Assembly (NCBI GenBank): GCA_000349905.1 | Contig: KB722738.1 | Location: forward strand, 615,551-679,550 | DNA length: 64,000 nucleotides | Origin: Volvariella volvacea V23 | Taxonomy: Eukaryota > Basidiomycota > Agaricomycetes > Agaricales > Pluteaceae | Reading direction: 5' to 3' | Shown here: one piece after another, positions 34,796 to 46,041 of the stretch | How the letters are laid out: each line of letters starts with the position of its first letter | How positions within the stretch are numbered: position 1 is the stretch's first letter | The notes under the pieces: model-generated | The model's database searches: none | Told to the model about the DNA's origin: nothing | The model's input: the letters and a program-made list of their open reading frames with translations, nothing else | Position numbers and translations under genes: made by a program

Positions 34796-36352
34796 ATGCC
34801 AACATTATCCACCATCCTCAAAACCCTACCCACATTCCGCACCATCATTCTCATCTCCGTTGCTCTGCGCGTCGGACTAATACTGTACAGCGAATGGCAC
34901 GACGCACACTCGGTCGTGAAATATACTGATATAGACTACCGGGTCTTTAGCGATGCTGCTGGATTTGTCTTGCATCCAGATAAACCGAGACTCGGAGGCG
35001 ACGGGGAGGGAGTGAATGTGAACTGGCCAAAAGGACCATTGGTGAGGTGGTTGCCGTTCAATGTAGGCGAGTAAGTGCGTCGAAATGTCCACACTCCACC
35101 CTTGTCATGGTGTTCATCTGCAAAGTACGCTATGCTGATACTATGCCTATTCTACTTTGAATATTTTAGCCCGTATATGCGCGAAACGTACAGATATACG
35201 CCGTTACTTGCGGTGCTGCTTACGCCGAACCATTGGCTTCATCCATCGTTTGGAAAATACCTCTTTGCGCTGTGCGATATTCTGAACGGGGTTATGATAT
35301 ACAACCTCCTACTGTGCAACATTCTCCCTGGTGCTACCAAGACGAAAGAGGAATCCAAGGCCACCCCAGCCCCTCCACAGCTGGGCCACTCCGCAGAAGC
35401 AGAACGCCTAGCAACCCTCTACGCAACGATTCACCTCCTCAACCCCTTAGTCTTCTCAATCTCCACACGCGGCTCCTCCGAGTCCGTTCTCTCCCTCTTC
35501 GTCCTGGGAACGCTCTACGCGGCTCTAAAAGGCTCGTGGAATGTGGCTGCTGTGTTGCTTGGAGTGAGCACGCATTGGAAGATCTACCCGTTGATTTATG
35601 GGGTTGCGTGTTTGGGCGTCGTAGGGAGCGGTGGACAGTCTAGTTCAGGAATCAACGCGTATGTGGGGACGTTGGTGAATTGGAGGACGGTGAAGTTTAC
35701 GCTATTGAGTGCGGGAACATTTGTGTTATTGGGTGCCGGATGTTATGCCATGTAGGTGTCCATTCTCTATACGCTTTCCATTCGAGCTCTGATTAAACTT
35801 TGCTGTAGCTGGGGATACCCATTCCTATACGAATCATACCTCTACCACCTGCACCGGCTCGACCACCGACACAACTTCTCACCCTACTTCTACCTCACCT
35901 ATCTCACATACCCTTCCCCAGATGCGCCCGCCTCTCTCTCACTATGGAGCAAAATCCTACGATCACCACTCACAAGCTTTGTCCCCCAAATGACACTCTC
36001 CCTAGGCGCCGGACTGCTATTCGGACGCAAAAAGCAAGACCTAGCATTCGCCTGGTTCGTGCAAACAGTCGTCTTTGTCAAGTTCAACAAGGTCTGCACG
36101 TCGCAGTACTTTCTCTGGTACCTCCTCCTTCTCCCTTTGCTTCTCCCCTCTCTGTCCATCTCGCCGCGCAAAGCCCTGCTGTACGGCGCGGTGTGGATCG
36201 GAACACAGGCTCTGTGGCTGGGCGAGGCGTATAGATTGGAGTTTTTGGGCGAGGACGTGTTCTTTGGGCTGTGGATGCGTGGGCTGATATATGTAGCTGG
36301 GAACTGTTGGGTGTTGGCTGGTATCATGGAGGGCTATAGACGCGATGCTTAA
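34796..36352 (+). CDS. GPI14: GPI mannosyltransferase 1 (PIG-M/Gpi14, GT50)
   Basis: Adds the first alpha-1,4 mannose to the glycosylphosphatidylinositol precursor in the ER lumen, using dolichol-phosphate-mannose. Three exons: 34796-35070, 35170-35751, 35809-36352; 466 aa with about ten hydrophobic segments. The N-terminus has a membrane helix, then YTDIDYRVFSDAA carrying the DxD motif required for activity. Other family blocks are RETYRYTPLLAVLLTPN, SSESVLSLFVLGTLY, HWKIYPLIYG, LYHLHRLDHRHNFSPYFY and FNKVCTSQYFLWYL. Ends 91 bp from the convergent Cdc4-like gene. Confidence 0.95.
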
Positions 36353-36443
36353 TCTTAAGGTTAAACGCGGTCCTAGTGTGCCAGTGTGGTATTTCGCAAT
36401 TAATAGTAATACAAATGTACAGTTCAAAAAGTCGAATATATCC

Positions 36444-38300
36444 TTAAGGCCTTGTGTATGAAGCCCCAGCATTAGCTCTACCACCCTGCAGCTCCTTTGC
36501 CTTGCGCAAAATCTCCTGGTCGGCATTGTCGTCATCATGACTATCCTCAACAATCTCCCACTCCTTTGCATCCTCATCGCCATCGCCTCCCCCTTGCTTT
36601 CCTTCTCCCAGTACTGGCACACCAAAGTCCCAGATATCCAGATACGATGACTCCGACGAGGACCCGTGGTACGCCACCGCACACCACCGCCGACCAAATG
36701 CGACTTTCCATATAGCACCCACGTCCTCCCCACTGGCACCAGCCGCGCTCTCGTCGCGCCCAGGCCTAAGCGCAACCATATCGGCCACGCACTCGCCCGT
36801 CCTCACGTCCCACAGCTTCAGTTCCGAAGTGGCGCCGCTGACGACCTTGGTGGTGTCGTGGTGGAAGCAGGTGATGGCGTCGCGGTGATGCGCGAGGGTG
36901 TGGAGGTGCTGGCCGCTGTGCGGGTTCCAGACCCGGAGGGTGGCGTCGGCCGAGGCGGAGACGAGGTATGAAGGTGGTGCGTTGGAGTTGGAGTTGGAAT
37001 CTGGATTGGGACTGGAATCGATAGGATCAGAAGGAGGGCTGGTGGATGTGGGCGTGGGTGAAGATGCGGGGAGAGTGCTCTCTGAGGAGATGGCGAGAAG
37101 ACCGACGAGAGAAGTGTGCCCGGTCAGAGTATGGAGCGCTGCTCCTGTTTTGAGGTCCCAAATTCGAGCTGTGCCGTCCATCGAACCGGAGTAGACGTGA
37201 TTGCGTGCCAGGTCGAGGGCTACACAATATACTATTCAAAGGAGAGGGCTATTATTAGTATCACCCAAGTGTAGGTATACAACGCAATTGTGCCCACCTT
37301 TGAGTGTGTGCCCAGTTAATACTAGTTGGCATTGACCCGTGATTATGTCCCACACCCGAACCGTATTGTCGTAGCTCCCCGAAACAATTGTGCGGCCTTG
37401 GGCTGCGAGATCCCTAATAGCGTTCGTGTGGCCTTTGAGGTGCAACCTGTGGTAGGGATTCTGTTTCACTGATGCCTCCTACGGCAAACATTAATCAGTG
37501 TGGTCAAGAAAGTGGCCAGGCAATAGACAAACCAGATCGTAATCGTCGTCGTCATCGTCTTTCACGGGGTTGTAAACACTCTCCCCAGGTTTAGGCAGTG
37601 TCCATACGCGTAAGGTACTATCCCTACTCCCCGAGACGATTAAAGGACGCTTTGGCCATTTCTCCTTGACCTTGCGCCCATCGTCTTTCTCGACCTCGAT
37701 CCACTCGGGCGTGACGACCACTACACACCGAACAGTGCTCGAGTGACCTGGGAAGACGTGCGTGGCAGATATAGTGGTGCCGTCGCTCTTCTCGCTGGTG
37801 GGAGCGGACTGGGAATCCAAATCCGTAACATCCCAAACCCTCACTGTCTTGTCTGTAGACCCACTAACGATGAGATCATATCCATCCCTTCGACATTCAG
37901 CCAAAGACCAGACTCCGCCGGTGTGTCCTTGGAGTTTGCGCAAATGCTGACAACCAGGAAGAGAGTAAATGTCTATTGTGTGGTCATCCGAAGATGCGAT
38001 TACGCGTTCCTGGTTGGAGCCGGACCCTGGAGTTGGGACGGAGGGGCCTGCTTCTTCGTGGACCTCAGCGCCACTAGTGGTTGGGGGCGTGGAGAGGAGA
38101 AGGTTGGTGGTTATGGATCTTCCACTGTGGAGGGGGATGGTGCGGATGTATTTGGGGATTGGAACGGAGGAAGTTTGATGTGGGGTGCCCCCTGGACGTT
38201 GCGCATCTGTGATGTCCAGGCGCTGGAAACGCGCAACGATGGATTCTACGCCAGCTGGCGTGGGCGCGTCCACGACGGATTGGGGGTCGGAGCTTGACAT
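36444..38300 (-). CDS. F-box-less Cdc4/Fbw7-like WD40 protein
   Basis: Three exons on the minus strand: 38300-37533, 37478-37298, 37231-36444; 578 aa. After a short non-conserved N-terminus of about 110 residues the protein enters a Cdc4-type WD40 propeller: GGVWSLAECRRDGYDLIVSG, STVRCVVVVTPEW, PLIVSGSRDSTLRVWTLPKPG, NPYHRLHLKGHTNAIRDLA and VSGSYDNTVRVWDIITGQC. Both introns in the WD40 part lie at the same sites as in the full Cdc4 gene at 48519-51517, so the two are paralogues. There is no F-box or dimerisation domain, and only 409 bp separate the start from the next gene, leaving little room for a missed exon. One linker between blades is a long Ser/Pro/Asn-rich insertion (about residues 360-400). 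The arginines that contact phosphodegrons in Fbw7 appear conserved. Confidence 0.9.
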
Positions 38301-38709
38301 CGCGAGTGGGCGAGTTGCAGTGGGTGGTGTCGCGCGTCAAGATGGGCGCGTCGATATGACGTGAACACATGATTGAGTGTTGCATGTTTTGGCTCAGCGT
38401 GGGGTGGTTATCAGATAAGTCGTGGGACCCTGATTCGGAGGTTTTGGCTCGAGATGGAGGCTTCCCCATTTGGCGTGCACGCCGAAAATGAGGAGGGGGC
38501 GACACCACGGCAGCACCCAAGCCAGAGGTACACGCACTCATTTTCATGATGTGCCGTTGCTGGGGCGAGCGGAAATGAGAGGCTGATTGGACGGCATAGT
38601 TCGGGTGAGTCGGATATCCTCCGAATTTCACTGTGACATAGGAAGTATAGTATTACACAGGTCGTAATGGTTCCGTAAGAGCAACAAAAGAACGAGAATG
38701 CAAGCGTTC
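38301..38709. other. Short intergenic region upstream of the Cdc4-like gene
   Basis: Contains the promoter of the Cdc4-like gene and the 3' flank of the GMF gene. Checked on the minus strand for an F-box exon; none seen. Confidence 0.5.
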
Positions 38710-39274
38710 TCATCCGAGAAGCTTTGCGTCAATGGCCTCCTTGGTCAGCGACTCAGGACCGTCCCGGATCTCGATGACCTTGCTGACATCGGCCTGTGGG
38801 GGAGTGAGTGTGCTGCGCAGGGCAAGGCAAGGCAGCTTACGGTGTTCTGAAAGTCGATGAAGGCACTGGCGTGCAGGGTCAGCAGGCCGATCTCACTCGT
38901 TGTTGGTGCCCAGTTGATGAGGACGAGGGGGAAGGACTTCCTCCCGTCGGAATGGTGGAGCTCATATGATAGGACGACATAGCGAGGGGCGTTCTCCGGC
39001 AGCTCTGTCGTCGGCTGTCATTAGTGGGACACATGACACTGGGCGCCACAAACCCTCAGCCAGCTCTTCAATGGAGATGCTGTCGAACTGCTCGACCTCT
39101 TCCACGATCAGCTTCTGCTTGTTGACCTTGATGACGAGCGCGGCGCTGCCCTCGTTGCGGCGGGCAAAGCGGAACTTGCGCAGAGTGTCCTTGACTTCCT
39201 TGGGGATGTCTACCGTGTGGGACTGGGATATACTTATTGAGCAGGGAAATGGGGGGTGGGAGGAGACTGACCAT
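38710..39274 (-). CDS. AIM7: Glia maturation factor-type ADF/cofilin domain protein
   Basis: GMF proteins bind Arp2/3 complex and promote actin branch disassembly. Exons on the minus strand: 39274-39272, 39222-39054, 39004-38841, 38793-38710; 139 aa, the family size. Conserved blocks are VDIPKEVKDTLRKFRFARR, ALVIKVNKQKLIVEE, LPENAPRYVVLSYELHH, DGRKSFPLVLINWAP and ALHASAFIDFQNTADVSKV-like text in the last third. The first coding exon is just the ATG, with intron 1 starting GTCAGT immediately after it. The start is supported because the next exon begins SHTVDIP and no alternative upstream ATG fits. Confidence 0.92.
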
Positions 39275-39530
39275 GATCGCGGTGCAAGGGAAGAGGATAG
39301 ATAAGATAAGGGCTCGGCCCAGATCTTATCTTGATGAAGGGCGGACAAAACTCAAACCCACGTGTTATGCGTCGTTGACTGCAGATTCGAATCGCTGCAG
39401 CCAGCGCGAGTGTGATTTCCAGTTCCCATGCGCCACCCAGCCCGCGTATATATTCTCGTTTTTCTGCCCCAGCTCCCAGCCTCCCCCGCGACTGGGCTGA
39501 CCGCAGACTGCCCTCCGCTCCCCGCAAGAA

Positions 39531-42493
39531 ATGTCCCCCGGCACATCCTCCCCGGTCCGAACCAGTCCATCGCCGTCGCCTGCCGTTCTCACGCAGACAG
39601 ACCTCGCCGTCCCGGACGGCGCAGTGGACCTGCCGACTGCCGACCTGCTGGGCCAGCTCGTCCACCACCAGCCAGAGGACACCCCCGTCGACGTCGGTGG
39701 CGACGACGACCAGATCTACCGGTCCTTGCCATGGTGGAAGCGACCCTCACCGTGGTGGTGCGTCACCGCTTTCTCTCTCCCTTCTATCCCTGAACGTCGT
39801 CACCTGCTCACATGCCCATCTGCATTCCATCATATGGCTCGCACCTCGCAGGCTGTTGGTAATTGTTCCAATAACGGCTGCATCTATGTCCGCAACAATA
39901 GCACCGCGCATAGAGGTCTACACCAATCTGGCCTGCAGTGTTCATAAGCCTGATGTCTACAACGAAACATTTCGTGATTTGGCTTGGGATTTCCCAGCTT
40001 GGGACTTCACGTCACTGTCATTATCGCTCCCTCCAAATTCTTTGTCCTTGACTTATTCGACAGGTCCCCGTGATGCTCCTTCATTATCAGGAACTAATGA
40101 GAATGAACATGCCAATGCGGTGGCTGCTTGGCGAGACGAGTCCTTGTTTGCCGATCATTCGTACGCCACCACCGAGGCTGTCAACTCGACAACTCCCAGA
40201 AAGAAGAGGCCCAATCTATGCGCTTCGGACCCAGTTGTTCAGGCTGCTGTCGCCAAACTTGCTGCTGGTATGTCAGTCAGATACAGCTCCGACGCCAGCC
40301 AATTAATCCGCCCATCTAGTCAGCACAGCATGCATGGGCTTCCTGAGCTGCATTACCACCGGGTGGTGGGGTTCGGTAGGAGCCTCCCAGCCACCAGAAA
40401 TTTCAGAAGGGCTGACCACCTTGTTCCCAGTTCTCGGACAGACAAGGGCGAACAAAGCTCATGGGCATATCCGTTTTGGGGGCCATTCTTACCGACTTCA
40501 ACTTCATATTCGTCTCACAGTTTCACCACTACCTACCGGGTAACTACTGGTTCTTGCTCCTAGGCCCCCTGGTTGAAGGGTTATTCGGAGGTCAGCCCCC
40601 CAATTTTCTAAACGGCAATGAGCTTATCTCTATCCAGGCTTGACTAGCGCCATTGCGGCAATCCACGCCTACATGGCCGACACGAGCACAGAAGCTACCC
40701 GGTGAGCCTACTCGGTCCGTAATCGCCTCCCACCCCTCATCTCGCGTTCGCCAGATCGCGGTTGTATTCACTCTCAAGCGGATTGCTTTTTGCCGGAATG
40801 GCCATCGGGCCAACACTCGGCAGCCTGCTCATTCGGTACACCCAGAGCACCTTGTCCGTCTTCTGGGTTGCAGGGGTTACCCAAATCCTGTATGCGATTA
40901 TGGCCTGGTTCATCATTCCTGAATCCCTCTCCAAAGACAAAATGGTGCAATTTCGGGCACAATACGCGCAGCAACTCGCTGAGACTGCTCAACACCGTGA
41001 GCGAAACCCGGCAGCCGGCTTGTTGGTTAGGGTCAAGAAACTTTTCACGTTTTTGAGCCCGTTGTCGGTGTTCTTGCCAGACCTGAACCAGAGGCAAGCT
41101 GGTTCTCCCATGTCGCTAAAGAGAATAAGGAGGGATTGGGCATTGGCACTGTTAGTCATCTCGTATGGATTTACTCTTACCGTTATTGTAAGTCGATCCC
41201 CGGTTCTATGATCCTGCACTCTGATGGAATCTGTCTTTCTGTGCACACACATCAGGGCTCATATACGTACAAGTATCAGTACGCAGCCTCGACGTTTGGA
41301 TGGACATCGGAAACAGTAAGGGATCTTTCTTCTTTCCAATCCTTTCAGCGGCACATATCACCCAAACCTTTGCTTCTACCACTTCTCATACCCCACCGTG
41401 CCCGAGAGGTCTTTTACCGTCGAGAACGCATCGCTCATTTTACATCTTGGGTCTAGATTGGATACTGGATAAGTCTCATTGGTGCTACTCGTGCAGTATT
41501 CCTGACGGTGGTCCTCCCTGGTGGGTGTTTCCCTTCCTTATCCTGAACTCACCAGGCCTCCTCTTCTGCCATCTGTCGATGGGAATGCATCATGTCATTT
41601 CCTCCACAGGGACAGCTCAATTGGAGGACAGGGTTCGGCGTTCGGGTCGACAGAGATTGACGGTGCCTTTTATAGTTGTCATAAGAATATTCCAATCTGG
41701 GAGTTTACCAAAACCTTCGACGACGAGGACGTCATCGCCATCTTCATCTCTCGATAACAATAACGCCACCAATGCCAACAATAACAATTCTAATAGCAGC
41801 GAGACGGAACCCCTGCTTTCTAGATCGAGATCTCGCGCCTACTATGATACCACTTCCACGAACGCTACTATCAATGGCAACAATAACGATAACGAGGAAC
41901 GCCCACCAATTACTCCCGCCGCCGGTGCCTCGACGCCGTCCACAAGCTCTCCCAAAACCGAAGTGAAAGCCAAGCATTCCCTCGCGTTCGATTTGGGTTT
42001 AGCCCGTGTCTCGTTGATAATCGAGCTTATCTCGTACGGGCTGATGGGCTTGGCACCCAACGCGATGGCCTTCACGGTCTGTGGGATACTAGGTGCGTTT
42101 GGGGCCGGGTTTGCGCCTGCGATGCAGAGCATCACGTTGGCGATGTATATGAGGAGGGGTGGAGAGGAGGCGGGCAAGTTGTTTGGCGCGATGAGCGTCA
42201 TCCAGGCTCTTAGGTGGGTCCTTTCTGCGCACGCTTTCTGGCTGTATTTGGTGCTTTTACTCAAGGTTTGGGGGGGTTGCAGCTCACAGATTTTGGGACC
42301 GGCGATGTATGCGTTGGTGTATATGCGCACGGTGGCTACTTTCCCGAGGACGATATTCTTTGTGTCGGTGTTGAGTGTTGCGGTTTCGTTTGTGCTCCTG
42401 GCGTTTATCAGGTTGCCGCCTGAAGGCGCCGAGACTGAGGTCGAAACGGACGATGAGGAAACTTGCGTTGGGGCTCGGGGGGACGGTGCATGA
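39531..42493 (+). CDS. Major facilitator superfamily transporter
   Basis: Ten exons: 39531-39757, 39852-40267, 40320-40375, 40431-40590, 40638-40701, 40755-41187, 41256-41315, 41457-41520, 41610-42213, 42283-42493; 764 aa. The N-terminal 75 residues are acidic/Pro-rich. The first membrane helix is around LLVIVPITAASMSATIAPR. It is followed by an unusually long, Asn/Ser/Thr-rich loop of about 110 residues with potential N-glycosylation sites before helix 2 (CMGFLSCITTGWWG). The MFS loop 2-3 motif appears as SDRQGRTKLMG. A second long polar loop, rich in Asn and Ser (about residues 535-610), separates the two halves. Substrate unknown; related Agaricomycete proteins are usually labelled general-substrate MFS transporters. 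Confidence 0.88.
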
Positions 42494-43106
42494 TTGGTGA
42501 CGAACTAAGTTTTGCTACTCAAAACTTTCGGTTATTTTCTTTGCGTCGGACCTCTGGTTGGATGGAGCACATCAGGATGGGGTTGTAATTACGATACTAC
42601 GGATCGCATCTTTATCGCAATGGAAGGAGGGAAGGATATTCAAATGCTTCGATTTCGATATTCGTTCTATTCACTTAATTTCTGTGGCACTCTGTACATC
42701 GTACATTGCAGGCCTAGAGCCTGCTCTTTCATTCGTTCTCTTCACACCACCGGATTGATTTTTATGTCCTACATACTTCGTTTGACCATGACTACAATTT
42801 GCCAGATACCAGACTTGATCCAGATCCAAGATTGATTTATAAACTACATTTCGCATGTATTATATACGCATTACAGCTTAGTAAAAATAACAATGAATAG
42901 TAGAGACGGGTTGGAGGAGCATTTAAACAAGGAGAGAGGGGAGAGGGGGGGTTGGCGTCCGCAGACGTCTGATCCTGCTTGGAAGTTTAAAGTCAGATCA
43001 AAGAGCTCGTAACTTCTCTCAGAGACTCACTTGTTTATACATATAAACCAGTAGTGCACATCTTGTACGCTTGCGGGAGCAGTTAAGTATAGCGACAGCA
43101 ATTCGA
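42494..43106. other. Convergent 3' flank of MFS and F-box genes
   Basis: UTR-like sequence with a purine-rich stretch (about 42930-42955). No gene supported. Confidence 0.4.
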
Positions 43107-45082
43107 TTAAAAGGACAGCATTATGAATTCATCATCTTCGGCCTACAGAACAACGAACGTTAAAACCACGTATACGAAGGGGACATATCTGCGGAGGACG
43201 TAAAAAGAACCAACACTCACAGGTACGATAATGATACTATCTTCACCCAACATGTATCCATTATTACTCTTGTCGTTCACCGATAGCTTGAACGTGTCGA
43301 TCCGACATGGAAGGGATGTCTCGACCGGTTTCTCAAACAACTTTGATACAAAAATCGAAGGTCGATTCAGGAAGGTGGTTTTCATGTCTTCGTCCAGTGG
43401 TTTTAGTATTGGCTTGACTCGATGGTGTTCTTGCTGTGGTTGGGATTCGTGGGACTCTGGGATGGCGGGAAGGACCGAGGTTGGCGCTGCTTTCGCGACT
43501 GGACAGGGGTTGATCGTAGAGTCTGGATCGAGTTTACCGTTTTTCATGAATGACAGTGGGGTTGACAGGCCATCCTGTCTAGCGGCTCTTGGGTTGAAAT
43601 CGTACAATTGCAATTCCTGGGTTTCGGGTAATGGGACCAAAACTTTCATTCCGTGGACGTAACAAAACCATACGTCCGATAGTGTGTTGGTGATAATCCT
43701 CGTGCCCATAGGTCCCCAGGATTCCCATGGAAATATGTAGCCAGGTCGATATTTAGTGCCCACCTCCATTAATTTGGACATGAGACAGGAACGCGTAACG
43801 AATAGCACCATCGATTTGTCCTCGGGGAGCGTTGCTGAGGTAGAAATAACGAGGATGCGGTCCTCGGGGCTTGTTGAAAATGGTGTCCGGTGCATAAAGG
43901 GCTTGTGATATTCATGAAGGCACGACGAGGCATTATGGATGGCCTGTGTGGTATGGTCGGTACGGATGGATAGTTCAGGTGCTTCCTGACCCTCGGACAG
44001 ACGGAGTTGGGGGAATTCGAAAGCACAGATGGATTGGCCCTTCTGAAGTTGAATGAACATCCCTCCGATAGTTCCCGTAACAGCGACAACTTCTATGCTG
44101 AGAGTAGGCCCAGGAGGATCGTTCCAATCGACGGCGAGGAGTAGGTGGTTTTCATCGAGGAACGAATAGGAGTGAATGTACCCCAGGAAGACCTAAATGA
44201 GCTGAGTTGATTCTGCAATATGAGGGATATGAAAAAACGCACTCTCTTGGTTTCACCTGATCTCCAGTCGTATACCACCAGCTCACTCTCCCCTTCACCT
44301 AGGTTTTGTCGCATAACAGCGACGCGACTGCCGTGTATTTGTATGACATACCACCATTCTCCAAAGTCAACCTTGGGAGAATATTCAAATATTGGTTTGT
44401 GGGCCAAATGATGGTCGTTACCATCACTTAGCTTACATAGATGCAATCGAAATGCTTCTAGTCCACTGTTGATATTCAATAAGCGATTGACTCATTCGAT
44501 GGTTGAATATATCCAATCGACTCACTTGTGGTTAAATATTTCAAGAATGGTGAGCAGGTCCTGGTTGGCATCCATGCCAAAGTCCTTGATAGTATATCCA
44601 ATATCCTCAATAACCCATTGTTTATCCTCGATCTCGCGTAACTGGGAGGGTACCTGAATGAACCTCAGGCGTTGTCCTGCAGCGAGCCCCAATACGCCAC
44701 CCAAAAACTCCCATGCGCTCTCCAGCGAGACTTCTGGAGCAGATAGGTGTATATTCGTCTGCTTGATCCAATTAAAGCGATGCCACGCTTCTTGGTGATC
44801 CTGTAGCATCCGCAATCTAGTGGCTTTAGCATACTCCGATGGGGGACCGTCAATCATATTGGCAGCGTGAAGCGAAATCTTGTATTGAAGTGTGACTGAT
44901 TCCTCTATCAAGGCACTGAATCGTCGAGATATCTGTCCCAGGGCAAATAATGTTCGCTTTGAATGATTGTGCTTGCAATTGGCCGCTCATACCTGTTTGC
45001 ACCTGGTGAGGGTCGGAGCTTCCAAGAACTCGAGGATGTGAACTATGAGCTCTACCGGAAGCTGTTCGATGAAAGAGGGCAT
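43107..45082 (-). CDS. F-box protein with a large unclassified C-terminal domain
   Basis: Exons on the minus strand: 45082-44993, 44932-44526, 44465-44243, 44192-43221, 43142-43107; 575 aa. The F-box is at the N-terminus: FIEQLPVELIVHILEFLEAP, then TLTRCKQISRRFSALIEESV. The rest resembles the expanded family of basidiomycete F-box proteins whose C-terminal part forms an irregular beta-propeller-like region (WWYVIQIHGSRVAVMR, HLLLAVDWNDPPGPTLSIEVV). It presumably recruits unknown substrates to Skp1-cullin complexes. The last 12-codon exon is the least certain part; reading through the GTGAGT would give a different C-terminus. Confidence 0.85.
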
Positions 45083-45670
45083 ATGGATGGGTATCGGCTT
45101 TACCATGATGGTCATGCTGGCAGTGGATCCACGCCGTTGTGCAAGGAATTGTGGGGAGTACTTCAAGGAATAAGCGTGACGGTGTCACCCCCATATGCTT
45201 GTGACTTGACGTCACCAAAGAACGAAATAAGTTGGAACAAGGCTTGGAGCAAGGCTTGGACAAGGGAAGAACAATGCGCTGAGGGCGCAGGAATACCGCC
45301 TCAAGGGTGTCAAACAACTGATTTTTACCAATTCAGATACAAGTGTGCGGGTGGGAATCTGGCAGTGATGCGACTTGAGATCCTCCGGGTCCAAGCCAGC
45401 ACCAAGAGCGAGAACAACCTGTGAAGTCGAGGCTAGGATTCCTCTGCCCGAGTTTTGCTACAAAGCAGTGAGCCGGCATTCCCCTCTACGAAATCCGAGG
45501 TCGTGAACAACAATACGATCATCTCGCCCAAGTATTAAAAGCACTTGTCATCCATATATGCTGTACATTATTCCCCGAGAAACGAAAGAATAACCTGGGG
45601 CGCGGAGGCCGTTACTGTATTGTTGAACGGAGTGTCGTGCCTGGATTACCAACCCGCTTGGAATTACTAG
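45083..45670. other. Promoter region of the F-box gene and upstream sequence
   Basis: The frame 44963-45424 on the plus strand is antisense to the F-box exon and continues here without recognisable content. No independent gene supported. Confidence 0.3.
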
Positions 45671-45948
45671 GAGCTTCTCGTGGGGAACCATCGAGGACGA
45701 AGATGTTCGGCGCCCGCTTCACGAAGAAAGCTCCTGGTTATTTACCGATTGTGGGATTTCAGACAATGATACGGTGCATCCGTTTTTGATCCGTACTGAA
45801 TTTGAGGTAACCCATGCCATGGATAAATTGAAATAATATTATTGTATAGGTAGATTCGAAGCTGGATGTTGAAGGTCTATTCTATGTTCCAAGCAGGCTT
45901 CCGGGGATACGTCCTGAGCACGGAATGTACACCGACCTGGTTGCATAG
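45671..45948 (+). other. Possible two-exon gene fragment, unrecognised
   Basis: An acceptor TAG at 45669-45670 opens a frame beginning SFSWGTIEDEDVRRPL that runs to a GTAACC donor at 45807. A second exon 45850-45948 continues in phase (VDSKLDVEGLFYVPSR) to a stop. The composition looks coding. I could not find a start codon or earlier exons that join cleanly. It could be the 3' end of a small gene or a decayed one. Confidence 0.25.
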
Positions 45949-46041
45949 TTAGATGACCTGCGATGCCCAACCTAAGAATTACACTGACCGACTCGGACAT
46001 TCAGTCCCAACTTATTTGGCGCGATCTACTTCCACCGCGTT

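Noticed and set aside
36041..36775. Long minus-strand frame over the 3' ends of PIG-M and the Cdc4-like gene
   Set aside because: It is a shadow of two well-supported convergent genes.
39360..39400. Palindrome-like segment around a TTCGAATC core that resembles a tRNA T-arm
   Set aside because: The flanking stems do not pair as a T-arm should and no acceptor, D or anticodon arms are found at the right spacing on either strand.
39412..40563. 383-codon plus-strand frame before and within the MFS gene
   Set aside because: It reads through the first two MFS introns in another phase; the spliced MFS model has conserved membrane helices and motif while this frame does not.
44963..45424. 153-codon plus-strand frame over the start of the F-box gene
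   Set aside because: It is antisense to the F-box exon, whose minus-strand reading gives a convincing F-box; the plus-strand product has no recognisable features.
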